Assembly: GCA_023386955.1 (NCBI GenBank)
Contig: JAEWIS010000002.1
Location: 1-44,535 of the forward strand
Source of the DNA: Bacillota bacterium
Lineage (GTDB): Bacteria > Bacillota > Bacilli > Paenibacillales > NBRC-103111
Direction: 5' to 3'
DNA: 44,535 nt
The stretch's first letter is position 1, and each line of letters begins with the position of its first letter. Below, piece after piece: positions 15,636 to 24,109 of this stretch. The position numbers and the translations under genes were made by a program. The notes under the pieces were generated by a model. It was given only the letters and a program-made list of their open reading frames with translations, made no database searches and was not told the DNA's origin.

Positions 15636-16571
15636 TTAGTCGAACAAACCGGGGACAGACAGATACCGTTCACCGGAGTCGGGCAGCAGGACGACGATGG
15701 TCTTTCCCCTGGATTCCGGACGGGCAGCCACAACGGCAGCTGCCCACACCGCGGCCCCTGAGGAAATCCCCACCAGGAGCCCCTCGCGCCGGCCCAGCTC
15801 CCGTGTGGTTTCGTAGGCGTCCACGGACTTAACGGCGATAATCTCGTCGTAGACGCTCCGGTTCAGCACCTTGGGGATAAAGCCTGCACCAATGCCCTGA
15901 ATCCGGTTGGGACCTGGCCGGCCCCCTGACAAAACGGGGGAGTCCTGGGGCTCCACGGCAATGATGCGGATGGCGGGATTTTTCTTTTTCAGCGTTTCGC
16001 CTACTCCGGTGATGGTGCCGCCTGAGCCCACCCCCGCCACAAAAATATCCACCTTGCCGTCCGTGTCCGCCCAAATCTCCTCTGCCGTGGTGCTGCGGTG
16101 GGCCTCCGGATTGGCCGGATTATCGAATTGCTGAAGGATCACAGAGCCGGGGATGGCTTCCGCCAGATCCTTGGCCCGGCGGATTGCGCCGCCCATACTC
16201 TCCGCACCCGGAGTGAGCACCAGCTCCGCCCCCAAGGCCTGGAGCAGGTTCTGCCGCTCCACGCTCATGGTCTCCGGCATGGTCAGAATCAGCCGGTAGC
16301 CCTTGGCTGCGGCAACGAAGGCCAGCGCGATGCCCGTATTGCCGCTGGTGGGTTCAATGATGGTGCCGCCGGGATGAAGCACACCCCGATTCTCCGCATC
16401 CTGGATCATGGCGTAGCCGATCCGGTCCTTGACGCTGCCCGCGGGATTGAAGTATTCCAGCTTCGCCAGGAGCCGGGTGTTATGAAGGCCGCGGCTTTCC
16501 GCATATTTTCCCAGCTTCAGAAGCGGGGTGTTTCCGATCAGGTCCGTCAGGCATTCCGCAATTCGTTCCAT
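15636..16571 (-). CDS. cysK: Cysteine synthase (O-acetylserine sulfhydrylase)
   Basis: A 311-aa PLP enzyme that makes L-cysteine from O-acetylserine and sulfide. The PLP lysine is K48 in [14 protein letters not shown]; the substrate loop TSGNTG is at 75-80; the phosphate-binding loop is [21 protein letters not shown] near the C-terminus completes the fold. The ATG at 16571 directly follows AGGAGG; a longer frame to 16586 would place the ribosome site inside the gene. A perfect TATAAT (minus strand, 16590-16595) is close upstream but has no clear -35. Paralogues such as CBS-like OAS-TL enzymes look alike, so the exact sulfur donor is inferred. Confidence 0.92.
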   Translation of the reverse strand: MERIAECLTDLIGNTPLLKLGKYAESRGLHNTRLLAKLEYFNPAGSVKDRIGYAMIQDAENRGVLHPGGTIIEPTSGNTGIALAFVAAAKGYRLILTMPETMSVERQNLLQALGAELVLTPGAESMGGAIRRAKDLAEAIPGSVILQQFDNPANPEAHRSTTAEEIWADTDGKVDIFVAGVGSGGTITGVGETLKKKNPAIRIIAVEPQDSPVLSGGRPGPNRIQGIGAGFIPKVLNRSVYDEIIAVKSVDAYETTRELGRREGLLVGISSGAAVWAAAVVAARPESRGKTIVVLLPDSGERYLSVPGLFD

Positions 16572-16749
16572 AGCGACCTCCTGCATTCTATTATAAATCC
16601 GATTAGTTTACTGTGTTTATTTTACTTTTTTTGAGGGTTTCTGTCAATCGGGTGAAAAGTCCGAGTGTGTTTAGTAGGACGGACTTTGCTTTTGGTGGCG
16701 GTCTCTATGTATGATAGAAGCATCTTATACGAATAGAGGCTTGATTCCC

Positions 16750-18552
16750 ATGAAGGTGGTTCTCGCCGCCCTGAACGCCAAGTACATCCACACCTCCCTG
16801 GCTCTTCGCTATCTGAAGGCCTACAGCCAACGGGAGTTTGATATTGAAATTGCCGAATACACCATCAAGGACCCGGTGATGCAGGTGGTAACCGACCTGT
16901 ATCTGAAAAGCCCAGAGGTGCTGGGCTTTTCCTGCTATATTTGGAACATTGAAGAGACGATTAAGATTATCGCCGCGCTGAAGCAGCTGAAGCCCGGGCT
17001 GACCATCGTGCTGGGTGGGCCGGAGGTTTCTTATGATACGGAATATTGGCTCCGGCGCATTCCGCAGGCAGATTTTATCGTGATGGGCGAAGGAGAGGAG
17101 ACCTTCCACCACCTGTTGACGGAGATCCGCGGAGAGAAGCGGTGGCATGAGGTGCTTGGGGCCGCTTACCGGCAGGGGGAGAAGCTTGTGGTGAACCCGC
17201 CCCGGCAGAAGCTGGTGCTGGATACGATTCCCACACCGCACCGTTTTGCGGAGGATGTGCCTGCATTGCCCAACCGGGTGGTGTATTTCGAAACCAGCCG
17301 GGGCTGTCCCTTCAACTGCCAGTTCTGTCTGTCCAGCGCGGAGGTGGGGGTGCGGTATTTCGATCTGGACCGGACCAAGCGGGATCTGGAATACCTGGTG
17401 GATTCCGGGGCTAAGCTGGTGAAGTTCGTGGACCGGACCTTCAACATCAAGCGGGACTATGCCATGGATATCTTCGGCCATCTGATCAAAAACCACGGCG
17501 GCTGCACCTTCCAGTTCGAGATTACGGCGGATATTATGCGGCCGGAGGTGCTGGATTTCCTGGCGGGGAATGCGCCGAAGGGGCTGTTCCGCTTCGAGGT
17601 GGGCGTCCAGTCCACCAATGAGGAGGCCAACCGGCTGGTGGAGCGGCGGCAGAATTTCGAGAAGCTGGCGCGGACGGTGAACAAGGTGAAGGAGATTGCC
17701 GCCATCGACCAGCATCTGGACCTGATTGCGGGGTTGCCGGGAGAGGATTATGCCTCGTTCCGCAAAACCTTCAACGATGTGTTCGCCCTGCGGCCGGAAG
17801 AGCTGCAGCTGGGTTTCCTGAAGCTTCTGCGGGGGACCGGACTGCGCCGGGATGCGGCGAAATACGGGTACGTGTTTATGGAGGACGCGCCGTACGAGAT
17901 GCTGTGCAATGATGTGCTGTCCTTCGACGATGTAATCCGCATCAAGCGGGTGGAGGATGTGCTGGAGAAATACTGGAATGCCCACCGGCTGGACAGGACG
18001 GCGGAATATCTGATCCGCCATGAGTTTCCATCGGCCTTCGACTTCTTCCAGGAGTTCGGGGACTACTGGGAGAAGCGGGGCTGGTCGCGGATCGGCCATC
18101 AGCTGGAGGATCTGTTCAGCCGACTCCAGGCGTTTCTTGCGGAGCGGGGAATTGCCGGTTATGAGACGGCGCTGGGGCTGATGAAGCTGGATTATTTCCT
18201 GAACCACAAGTTCAAACCCCGGAAGATCTGGTGGGATTTCACCCTGGGCAAAAACGGCCAGGCGGAGCTTCTGCGGCTGGTCGCCCGGGAGCCGGAGCTG
18301 TTGTCCCCGGAGCTGGCCGGGACGGAATGGAACGAGCGGGAGCTGCACAAGTGGGCGATGGTGGAGGTGCTCCCGTTTGACCTCACTGTCTACGAGGAGA
18401 GCGGGGAGCTGGTGCCGGAGGAGACGCTCCTGCTGGTGCTGTACGGCGGCGAAGGCAGCGGGGGCGGCGACGGAGGAGCGGGGGCCCGGTATTATTCAGC
18501 GCCGCTCGGGCAGGTGGTGAAGGGCGGCAGCTTGGGTTTGGGGAGCAAATAA
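16750..18552 (+). CDS. B12-binding radical SAM protein with DUF4080 domain
   Basis: A 600-aa enzyme with three parts: an N-terminal cobalamin-binding-like Rossmann domain (about 1-135, VLAALNAKYIHTSLALRYL, GFSCYIWNIEETI, VLGGPEVS), a radical SAM core (about 170-380) with C186, C190 and C193 in SRGCPFNCQFCLSS, and a C-terminal DUF4080 region (about 390-560). The classical B12 motif DxHxxG is absent, as is common in this group, so cobalamin binding is uncertain. Substrate unknown. I start at ATG 16750 (MKVVLAALNAKYIH); an ATG at 16711 would add an untypical stretch. The tail is a Gly-rich low-complexity segment (GGEGSGGGDGGAGA) after about residue 570. Monocistronic, with its own terminator. 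Confidence 0.85.
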   Translation: MKVVLAALNAKYIHTSLALRYLKAYSQREFDIEIAEYTIKDPVMQVVTDLYLKSPEVLGFSCYIWNIEETIKIIAALKQLKPGLTIVLGGPEVSYDTEYWLRRIPQADFIVMGEGEETFHHLLTEIRGEKRWHEVLGAAYRQGEKLVVNPPRQKLVLDTIPTPHRFAEDVPALPNRVVYFETSRGCPFNCQFCLSSAEVGVRYFDLDRTKRDLEYLVDSGAKLVKFVDRTFNIKRDYAMDIFGHLIKNHGGCTFQFEITADIMRPEVLDFLAGNAPKGLFRFEVGVQSTNEEANRLVERRQNFEKLARTVNKVKEIAAIDQHLDLIAGLPGEDYASFRKTFNDVFALRPEELQLGFLKLLRGTGLRRDAAKYGYVFMEDAPYEMLCNDVLSFDDVIRIKRVEDVLEKYWNAHRLDRTAEYLIRHEFPSAFDFFQEFGDYWEKRGWSRIGHQLEDLFSRLQAFLAERGIAGYETALGLMKLDYFLNHKFKPRKIWWDFTLGKNGQAELLRLVAREPELLSPELAGTEWNERELHKWAMVEVLPFDLTVYEESGELVPEETLLLVLYGGEGSGGGDGGAGARYYSAPLGQVVKGGSLGLGSK

Positions 18553-18572
18553 GACATATAAAATGATCACTA

Positions 18573-18610
18573 AAAAACCCGCCTCTCCCGAAGAAGAGAG
18601 GCGGGTTTTG
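18573..18610. terminator. Bidirectional terminator between convergent genes
   Basis: AACCCGCCTCTC pairs with GAGAGGCGGGTT around a short loop; six A residues precede on the left and four T residues follow on the right, so it terminates manA (-) well and the radical SAM gene (+) moderately. Confidence 0.88.
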
Positions 18611-18618
18611 CTGCGCCC

Positions 18619-19584
18619 TTAAGGCACCAGGCTGCGGAGCATGGTCAGCTGGCCGCTGAAGGCATAATCCCCCAGGGACGCGGGGATCAGGAAGCAGTCG
18701 CCCGGCTTCGCCTGCAGCTCGCCGTCTTCCCAGCGCAGTGTGCCGGCTCCGTCGCAGATGATGTGGATGGCGAAGCTGTCTCCCGGGGAGGACAGCGGCC
18801 AGGTGCCGTCTACCTTGCCCTTTTCCACCACGAAGTACGGGGAGTGGGCGATATTCAGCCAGGTATGGGCCTCGGGCAGATCCGTGGTCATCCGGGCCGC
18901 CCCTGCATTATCATAGGCGATAACATTCAGGGAATCCTCCACATGCAGCTCCCGGGGTTTGCCGTCCAGACCCGGACGGTTGTAATCGTAGAGCCGGTAA
19001 GTGGTGTCGGAGTTCTGCTGGATTTCGGCCACCAGCACTCCGGAGCACAAGGCATGGACGGTCCCTGCCGGAATATAGAAGGTATCCCCGGCGGCCACAG
19101 GCACCTCGTGAAGGGTATCCATAATCCGGCCTTCCTCGATGGCGGCGGTAACGGATTCCCGGGTTTCCCCGGCCTTCAGGCCGTAGATGATCTTGGCACC
19201 CGGTTTGGCGTCCAGCACGTACCACATTTCCGTTTTGCCCAGCTCGCCTGCGGGCAGACGCTCGTATTCGTCGGTAGGATGCACCTGTACAGAGAGGTCA
19301 TCCTCGCAGTCCAGCAGCTTGATCAGCAGCGGGAAGCGGCCGGTTCGTTCGGAAAAACCCTTCTTGCCGAAGAATTCCTTGCCGTAGCGCTCCCGAACCT
19401 CGTCTAGTCCTGTTCCGGCCAGCTCGCCGTTCATGACTTTCGTTGTGCCATTGGCATGATCGCCGATGGTCCAGGCTTCACCGATTTTGCCCTCAGGCAT
19501 TGTATAACCGAAGCGCTCCAGATTCCGGCCGCCCCACACCCGTTCCTTGAACTCGGGTTGAAATTGCAAAGGATAAGGCTTCAT
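18619..19584 (-). CDS. manA: Mannose-6-phosphate isomerase, class I
   Basis: A 321-aa zinc-dependent cupin enzyme interconverting mannose 6-phosphate and fructose 6-phosphate, of the short Bacillus type. The zinc ligands are visible as Q100 and H102 in [13 protein letters not shown]119 in KTEMWYVLD and H177 in IPAGTVHAL. The N-terminus begins [19 protein letters not shown]. The ATG at 19584 follows GGGGAACGG; a longer frame to 19644 lacks such a site. It stands alone, with a bidirectional terminator downstream. No mannose transporter is adjacent, so it may act in precursor supply for mannosylated polymers as well as in catabolism. Confidence 0.94.
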   Translation of the reverse strand: MKPYPLQFQPEFKERVWGGRNLERFGYTMPEGKIGEAWTIGDHANGTTKVMNGELAGTGLDEVRERYGKEFFGKKGFSERTGRFPLLIKLLDCEDDLSVQVHPTDEYERLPAGELGKTEMWYVLDAKPGAKIIYGLKAGETRESVTAAIEEGRIMDTLHEVPVAAGDTFYIPAGTVHALCSGVLVAEIQQNSDTTYRLYDYNRPGLDGKPRELHVEDSLNVIAYDNAGAARMTTDLPEAHTWLNIAHSPYFVVEKGKVDGTWPLSSPGDSFAIHIICDGAGTLRWEDGELQAKPGDCFLIPASLGDYAFSGQLTMLRSLVP

Positions 19585-19758
19585 AATACCGTTCCCCGCT
19601 TTCCGCATAAAAGGTTTTCTTCCATTGTAATCACCGGACCCCATGCCGTAAAGCCTGTCCGCTTAAAAAGCCAGCGTCGTCCGGCCAGGGCCCGTTCCTG
19701 CAGAGCCGTATGTTTTCCCTCACAGCCCGCGTTGGGGCTGCCCGTTAGCTGCGGTCCT

Positions 19759-20352
19759 TCATTTGGCGGCAGGCTGGCGCTTCTCCACGGCGATGAGATA
19801 GGGAGGATGGTTCTGCTGGTTCATGAACCGGTAGCTCATTACCTGGAACTCCCGCTGCGGCAGTGCCTCCGCCCAGGTGTTCACAGCCTCGGCTTCCTCC
19901 TCGCCGCCCGGGTGTCCGGAGTAAACCACCACCGTGAGCACCCCGCCGGGCCGCAGAAGCTCGAGGGAGCTGTCCAGAGCCGCCAGTGTAGTGCCGGGCT
20001 GGGTGATGACCGTATGCTCGGCCCCCGGAAGATAACCCAGATTAAACATAATCGCAGAAATCCGCCCGTGATGCTCCGCTTCCACATAGTCCTTCATCCG
20101 GTCGTGGGAGGCCAAATGCAGTCTCACCCCGGTAAACCGTTCCGAAAGCTCTCCCGAAAGCCTGGCCGCCGTGCTGGCCAAGGCTGTTTCTTGAATGTCG
20201 AAGGCGTGCACCAGACCGCCCGACCCTGCCGCTTTGGCCAGAAAAAGAGTGTCCACCCCGTTCCCCGCTGTAGCATCGATACAGCAATCGCCCGGCTCAA
20301 CCCGCTGCCCGGCCAGCTCCTGGGCCAGACTCAATACCGATATAAATCCCAT
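19759..20352 (-). CDS. mnmM: tRNA (mnm5s2U34)-methyltransferase MnmM (YtqB)
   Basis: A 197-aa class I SAM methyltransferase of the YtqB family. The SAM-binding motif is CIDATAGNGVDTLFLAK; the family-specific FNLGYLPG and TQPGTTLAALDSSLELLRPGG follow. In B. subtilis MnmM methylates nm5s2U at the wobble position to give mnm5s2U in tRNAs for Glu, Gln and Lys. It lies 6 bp after mnmL, as in the Bacillus ytqAB operon, which supports the assignment. Confidence 0.9.
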   Translation of the reverse strand: MGFISVLSLAQELAGQRVEPGDCCIDATAGNGVDTLFLAKAAGSGGLVHAFDIQETALASTAARLSGELSERFTGVRLHLASHDRMKDYVEAEHHGRISAIMFNLGYLPGAEHTVITQPGTTLAALDSSLELLRPGGVLTVVVYSGHPGGEEEAEAVNTWAEALPQREFQVMSYRFMNQQNHPPYLIAVEKRQPAAK

Positions 20353-20358
20353 TGCTCC

Positions 20359-21324
20359 TTATCCTCCTGTCCAAAGCTTGCCCTGCCAGGTATCCCGCCG
20401 TCTGAGCTCCTCGTCGAAGGCGTTCAGAACCTCCCATTTTTTGAGGCTCCACATGGGGCCGACCAACAGATCCCGGGGCGCATCCCCGGTGAGGCGGTGG
20501 ACAATCATCTCCGGCGGCAGCCGCTCCAGCGTATCCACCACAAGCTCCACGTATTCGTCCTTCTCCAGAAAACGGAGCAGCCCTTCCTCATACTGGCGGA
20601 CCATGGGGGTTTTTTTGAGCAGATGCAATAGATGGATCTTAACCCCCTGCACATCCATGTGGGCCACAGCCTCACCGGTAGCCAGCATCATGTCCCGGTC
20701 CTCGCCGGGCAGGCCGTATATGATATGGGCGCAGGTGCGGATGCCCCGCTTGCGCAGCTCCTCCAAGGAACGGTAGTAGGTGTCGGTGTCGTGGGCCCGG
20801 TTAATCAGCCTGGAGGTGCTTTCGTGAATGGTCTGCAGCCCCATTTCCACCCAGAGATAGGTCCTGCTGTTCAGCTCCTCCAGATAGTCCAGCACATCCG
20901 GCGGCAGGCAGTCCGGACGGGTTGCAATGGATAGGCCCACCACACCCGGCTGCTCCAGAATCACCTCATAATACTCCCGCAGTTCCTCCACCGGCGCATA
21001 CGTATTGGTGTAGGCCTGGAAGTAGCCGATATATTGAGCTTCGGGCCACTTCAGATGCTGGCGGTCCCGCACCGTATTGAATTGGGTCACCAGATCGTCC
21101 CGGCGTCTCCCTGCAAAGTCTCCCGACCCCCGCGCGCTGCAGAAGGTGCAGCCTCCTGTGGCAATGGTGCCGTCCCGGTTGGGGCAGGTGAAGCCGGCGT
21201 CCAGCATCACCTTGAACACCTTGGCGCCGAATTGGCGCCTCATTTCGAAATTCCATGTATGAAACCGCTTGTCCTCCCACAAAAGGGGTGTTTGACGCGG
21301 CGGGACAGCTTGATTGCCGTTCAT
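20359..21324 (-). CDS. mnmL: Radical SAM tRNA-modification protein MnmL (YtqA)
   Basis: A 321-aa radical SAM protein of the YtqA (TIGR01212-type) group. The cluster cysteines are C47, C59 and C62 in TCPNRDGTIATGGCTFCS, the long-spaced form typical of this group. Further marks are YFQAYTNTYAPVEELR, ATRPDCLPPDVLDYLEEL and HIIYGLPGEDRDMML. In B. subtilis and S. mutans this group converts cmnm5s2U towards nm5s2U in wobble uridine synthesis where MnmC is absent. AAGGAGG precedes the ATG. First gene of the two-gene mnmL-mnmM operon. Confidence 0.9.
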   Translation of the reverse strand: MNGNQAVPPRQTPLLWEDKRFHTWNFEMRRQFGAKVFKVMLDAGFTCPNRDGTIATGGCTFCSARGSGDFAGRRRDDLVTQFNTVRDRQHLKWPEAQYIGYFQAYTNTYAPVEELREYYEVILEQPGVVGLSIATRPDCLPPDVLDYLEELNSRTYLWVEMGLQTIHESTSRLINRAHDTDTYYRSLEELRKRGIRTCAHIIYGLPGEDRDMMLATGEAVAHMDVQGVKIHLLHLLKKTPMVRQYEEGLLRFLEKDEYVELVVDTLERLPPEMIVHRLTGDAPRDLLVGPMWSLKKWEVLNAFDEELRRRDTWQGKLWTGG

Positions 21325-21456
21325 TGTATTCCTCCTTGCTTAAGCATCTTTTTTATTGTAGTGGATGACGGCGCCGAAAGCGAATGGTAAACGGGATACC
21401 GGGTATTCTAAGGGAGAAGCCGTTGGAAATAAATCGCGGAAATTTCGGATTTCGGC

Positions 21457-21485
21457 TTGAAAAACCTAACATGATGTGTTATATT
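21457..21485 (+). promoter_or_regulatory. Sigma-A promoter for the 68-aa gene
   Basis: TTGAAA (21457-21462) and TATATT (21480-21485) are separated by exactly 17 bp, each five of six to consensus. The predicted transcript start near 21492 leaves a leader of about 95 nt. Confidence 0.75.
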
Positions 21486-21585
21486 AAAAGTGAGCAAAAT
21501 AAAGGATTTTTGCCACCAAAACCTTAACTCCAAGTCCCTTTTTCTACAATATTTAATTGGAAATTACAAAGGAGGCGCATGAGGA

Positions 21586-21792
21586 ATGACGACACATGTT
21601 CTGGTTCCCCAAGGTGAGGAGCGGATTACGGTAGAGCTGACAGTGAAGGAAGCGATGGCCCTGTCCGGTTTCCGGTTCAATCAGAATTCCGGCCAGCTGG
21701 CTGATGCACGCCGCAAGGTCAGAAGTGCCCTGGACAGCCAAGTGATGAAAGAGAGCGATATACCTCTGCTTTATGAGGAGCTGACCCACTGA
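21586..21792 (+). CDS. Hypothetical protein, 68 aa
   Basis: A short soluble protein (MTTHVLVPQGEERITVELTV then KEAMALSGFRFNQNSGQLADA and a C-terminal ESDIPLLYEELTH). I do not recognise a family. AAAGGAGG lies 10 bp before the ATG, a good sigma-A promoter lies upstream and an intrinsic terminator follows the stop, so it is a complete single-gene transcription unit and very likely real. A 12-codon out-of-frame mini-ORF starting at 21579 overlaps the start region, but sits too close to the ribosome site to compete well. Confidence 0.82.
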   Translation: MTTHVLVPQGEERITVELTVKEAMALSGFRFNQNSGQLADARRKVRSALDSQVMKESDIPLLYEELTH

Positions 21793-21815
21793 CATGGTGA
21801 TGTCGGTGTTCGGAT

Positions 21816-21853
21816 AGAGGAATCCGCCGGATGAGGCTGGATTCCTCTTTTTT
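21816..21853 (+). terminator. Terminator after the 68-aa gene
   Basis: GAGGAATCC and GGATTCCTC form a perfect stem followed by six T residues. Confidence 0.9.
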
Positions 21854-21962
21854 GCATTTCTCCGCAATAATCGCCGGGAAGGATTTTAATGCTTTGCATT
21901 TTCAATGGTGATCGACTATTCTTGAAGATAAGCTATTCGTCACTATTTGGAGGAATAAGAGA

Positions 21963-22673
21963 ATGCGTTTGCGTGGCAGAAAAGGGATCCGCGAGTCGCT
22001 GGAGCGGCAGCCGGATCTTGTTGTGCTGGATGGAAAAAGCTTAAAGGGCCGGTGGGCCGAGTATTTTGGCAACACGAATCCCATCCATGTTGAATTTGGC
22101 ATGGGCAAGGGCCGGTTTATCAGTGAGCAGTCCGTGCGGAATCCCGATATCAATTATATCGGTGTGGATATGTATGACGAGCTGCTGCGGCGGGCTGCCG
22201 ATAAGGCGCGGCTGGCCCATGGTGGACTGTCCGAAAATGAGTCCATCCCCAATCTGGCTCTGGCTTTATGTAATCTGGAATATGTGCTCGATATGTTCGA
22301 GACCGGGGAGCTGGAGCGGATTTATTTGAATTTCAGCGATCCTTGGCCGAAGAAGCGCCATGCCAGGAGAAGATTGACCCACCATGAGTTTTTGCGCAAG
22401 TATATGCTGATTTTGAATGACCGCGGAGAGATCCACTTCAAAACGGATTCCATGTCGCTGTTCGAGTTTTCGCTGAACTCCTTCGCGGATATGGGCTTGC
22501 GGATGCGCAACATCACCCTGAACCTGCATGCGGATGGGCTGCGCGACGATCTGGTGCCCACGGAGTACGAGCTGAAGTTTGTGGACCGGGGTATGCCCAT
22601 TTACCGGTGCGAGGTGCTGGTGGGCAAGCTCGCTCTGGAGGAGCATGTGGAACGGCTCATGGAGCCCCAGTAA
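21963..22673 (+). CDS. trmB: tRNA (guanine-N7-)-methyltransferase TrmB
   Basis: A 236-aa SAM-dependent enzyme that makes m7G46 in the variable loop of tRNAs. Signatures: VEFGMGKGRFI (SAM binding), YIGVDMYDELL, the catalytic NFSDPWPKKRHARRRL, HFKTDS and the C-terminal TEYELKFVDRGMPIYRCE. GGAGG precedes the ATG. The Bacillus orthologue is of similar size; the last about 20 residues (LALEEHVERLMEPQ) are an extra helix. Near mnmL-mnmM, giving a local tRNA-modification neighbourhood though on the other strand. Confidence 0.96.
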   Translation: MRLRGRKGIRESLERQPDLVVLDGKSLKGRWAEYFGNTNPIHVEFGMGKGRFISEQSVRNPDINYIGVDMYDELLRRAADKARLAHGGLSENESIPNLALALCNLEYVLDMFETGELERIYLNFSDPWPKKRHARRRLTHHEFLRKYMLILNDRGEIHFKTDSMSLFEFSLNSFADMGLRMRNITLNLHADGLRDDLVPTEYELKFVDRGMPIYRCEVLVGKLALEEHVERLMEPQ

Positions 22674-22700
22674 CCGAGCAAAACAAAACCTCTACGAAAC

Positions 22701-22736
22701 GGAAATGCCGGACGATGTCCGTCATTTTCTTTTTTT
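22701..22736 (+). terminator. Terminator after trmB
   Basis: AAATGCCGGAC pairs with GTCCGTCATTT with one bulged pair, followed by a run of T residues (CTTTTTTT). Confidence 0.8.
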
Positions 22737-22797
22737 GGGGCCAAAAAGGGGAGCGTAGGGGGAACGTTACTCTCCCCTCTTCCCAAAACTACCGAAA

Positions 22798-22971
22798 TGC
22801 AAAAGTGCATCTATTTGGTGTACAAACCTTCGATTTTACGGTTTATCCTGCAAAAGTGCAGTTATTTTCGTCAGATGGGAGCAAAATGTACCCCCGGCGG
22901 AAAATAGATGTACTTTTACATTTGGGGTACAGGGAGAGGCGGAATCCCAGCGGAATAGATGCACTTTTGCA
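22798..22971. repeat. Cluster of 19-bp elements, TGCAAAAGTGCA family
   Basis: Four copies: 22798-22816 (+), 22849-22867 (+), 22902-22920 (-) and 22953-22971 (-). The pattern is TGCAAAAGTGCATCTATTT with small changes (GT for TC, T for C). They show the same two-direct-then-two-inverted layout, with starts about 51-53 bp apart, as the unrelated AACGGAACTCAG cluster at 10389-10569. Each copy contains TGCA flanking AAAAG, a weak internal symmetry. Confidence 0.8.
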
Positions 22972-22987
22972 GGATAAGGATAGAAGG

Positions 22988-23277
22988 GCGCTCGCCCGAA
23001 CCCCCATCCAGCCTCCGGCCAGGACCGGTGGTTGGGCCAACCCAGCCCTCAATCAGCTGCGCTGATGCGAGCCACCCGACCCCCCATTCGGCCTCCGGCA
23101 GGGACCGGGGATTGGGCCAAGCCAGCCCTCAATCAGCTGCGCTGATTCGAGGCGCCCGAACCCCCATCCAGCCTCTGGCAGGGACCGGGGATTGGGCCAA
23201 ACCAGCCCTCAATCAGCTGCGCTGATTCGAGGCGCCCAAACCCCCATCCAGCCTCTGGCAGGGACCGGGGATTGGGC
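22988..23277. repeat. 80-bp tandem repeat array, about 3.5 copies
   Basis: Units start at 23001, 23081, 23161 and 23241 with exact 80-bp spacing; the last ends near 23277. Copies 2-4 are closest to each other and copy 1 is most diverged. Every complete unit carries the inverted repeat AATCAGC-TGC-GCTGATT (copy 1 has one changed base) and a CCGGGGATTGGGC-like box. Since 80 is not a multiple of three and frames differ between units, it is not a protein repeat. No gene is called here. Confidence 0.9.
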
Positions 23278-23309
23278 GGGTGAATCTTAAGCTTTCCTTA
23301 AACGAGCGC

Positions 23310-23335
23310 AGAGCGGCTTTTATTAAAGCCGCTCT
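23310..23335 (-). terminator. Perfect hairpin downstream of the PAP2 gene
   Basis: AGAGCGGCTTT and AAAGCCGCTCT form a perfect 11-bp stem with a TATT loop, 24 bp beyond the stop of the minus-strand PAP2 gene. A clear T-run is missing on either side, so termination is plausible but not certain. Confidence 0.5.
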
Positions 23336-23359
23336 CTTGGTACTATATTGAAGAAGCCG

Positions 23360-23881
23360 TTAAATCAGGAAGCCGGTCAGGATGGCGGATACGGTGCCGA
23401 TGATGGCCCCCGCCGCGCAGTCTGACGGATAATGCAGGCCCAGGTACATACGGGATACGGCGACGAGCAGCGCCAGAGGCAGGAGCATCAGCCCCAGCAG
23501 AGGCGACGCAAGCACGAACGGAATAATGACGGCGAAGATGGCGGTTGTATGTCCGGACGGAAATGAATGGTCTGTCAGCGGTTTTTTGCATATATTGATA
23601 TGGGGCAGGACAAGGTATGGGCGCAGCCGGGGATATTTCTTCTTCATAATATGGACGGGAACATGGCTTAAGGTAAGGGCCAGGAAGCTCTGCATGGCCA
23701 CCTCATTCCAGGGGCTGGGGCCGAATATGGACATCCCCAGGGTGAACAGGATGGTCAGAGTTGCGCCTCCCATGTGGGTGATCCGGTTCATCAGCCAATC
23801 GGTAAGAATATGCTGTCTTTTGTTCACCCAACGGAACATCTCGACTTCCCTGTACTGCAGCCAGGTGACTACACGGCTCAT
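23360..23881 (-). CDS. PAP2 family phosphatase (undecaprenyl-diphosphatase-like)
   Basis: A 173-aa membrane phosphatase. The three PAP2 motifs are present: KKYPRLRP (KxxxxxxRP form), FPSGHTTAIFA (PSGH) and SRMYLGLHYPSD (SRxxxxxHxxxD). About four to five membrane helices surround them. Such small proteins often recycle undecaprenyl diphosphate to the monophosphate lipid carrier for cell-wall synthesis; dephosphorylation of other lipid phosphates is an alternative. GAGGAGG precedes the ATG. Divergent from the GT4 glycosyltransferase, which suggests an envelope-related pair. Confidence 0.9.
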   Translation of the reverse strand: MSRVVTWLQYREVEMFRWVNKRQHILTDWLMNRITHMGGATLTILFTLGMSIFGPSPWNEVAMQSFLALTLSHVPVHIMKKKYPRLRPYLVLPHINICKKPLTDHSFPSGHTTAIFAVIIPFVLASPLLGLMLLPLALLVAVSRMYLGLHYPSDCAAGAIIGTVSAILTGFLI

Positions 23882-24069
23882 GGCTTCCGCCTCCTCTATT
23901 TATGATCCCGCCCTCATGCAATCGCGGAGATGTTCAACCCCGGCAATTGCGGGTATAGGTTGTATATTACCTTTATAATCGTACTTTTTTTATGTTAAAC
24001 GCAGATCAACGCACAGAACGGAAAATGTAAAATTTACTTGCGTTTGACGATATCCGAATAATCCGGGTC

Positions 24070-24075
24070 TATAAT
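24070..24075 (+). promoter_or_regulatory. Consensus -10 hexamer upstream of the GT4 gene
   Basis: A perfect TATAAT lies 35 bp before the GTG start of the glycosyltransferase. TTGACG is found upstream but 20 bp away, longer than usual. The in-frame ATG at 24074 lies inside this hexamer, which argues against that ATG as translation start. Confidence 0.45.
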
Positions 24076-24109
24076 GAATGTAAGCATGATCTCTAAAGGG
24101 GGAATATTC

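Noticed and set aside
16590..16640. T-box or S-box leader for cysK
   Set aside because: The gap is too short and lacks the T-box AGGGTGG word or S-box core; only a -10 hexamer is clear.
16705..18348. A 547-aa minus-strand open frame
   Set aside because: Antisense shadow of the B12-type radical SAM gene; composition is typical of a shadow frame.
22988..23277. Repeat-protein gene in the 80-bp array
   Set aside because: The unit is not a multiple of three, so the frame changes from unit to unit; no ribosome site.
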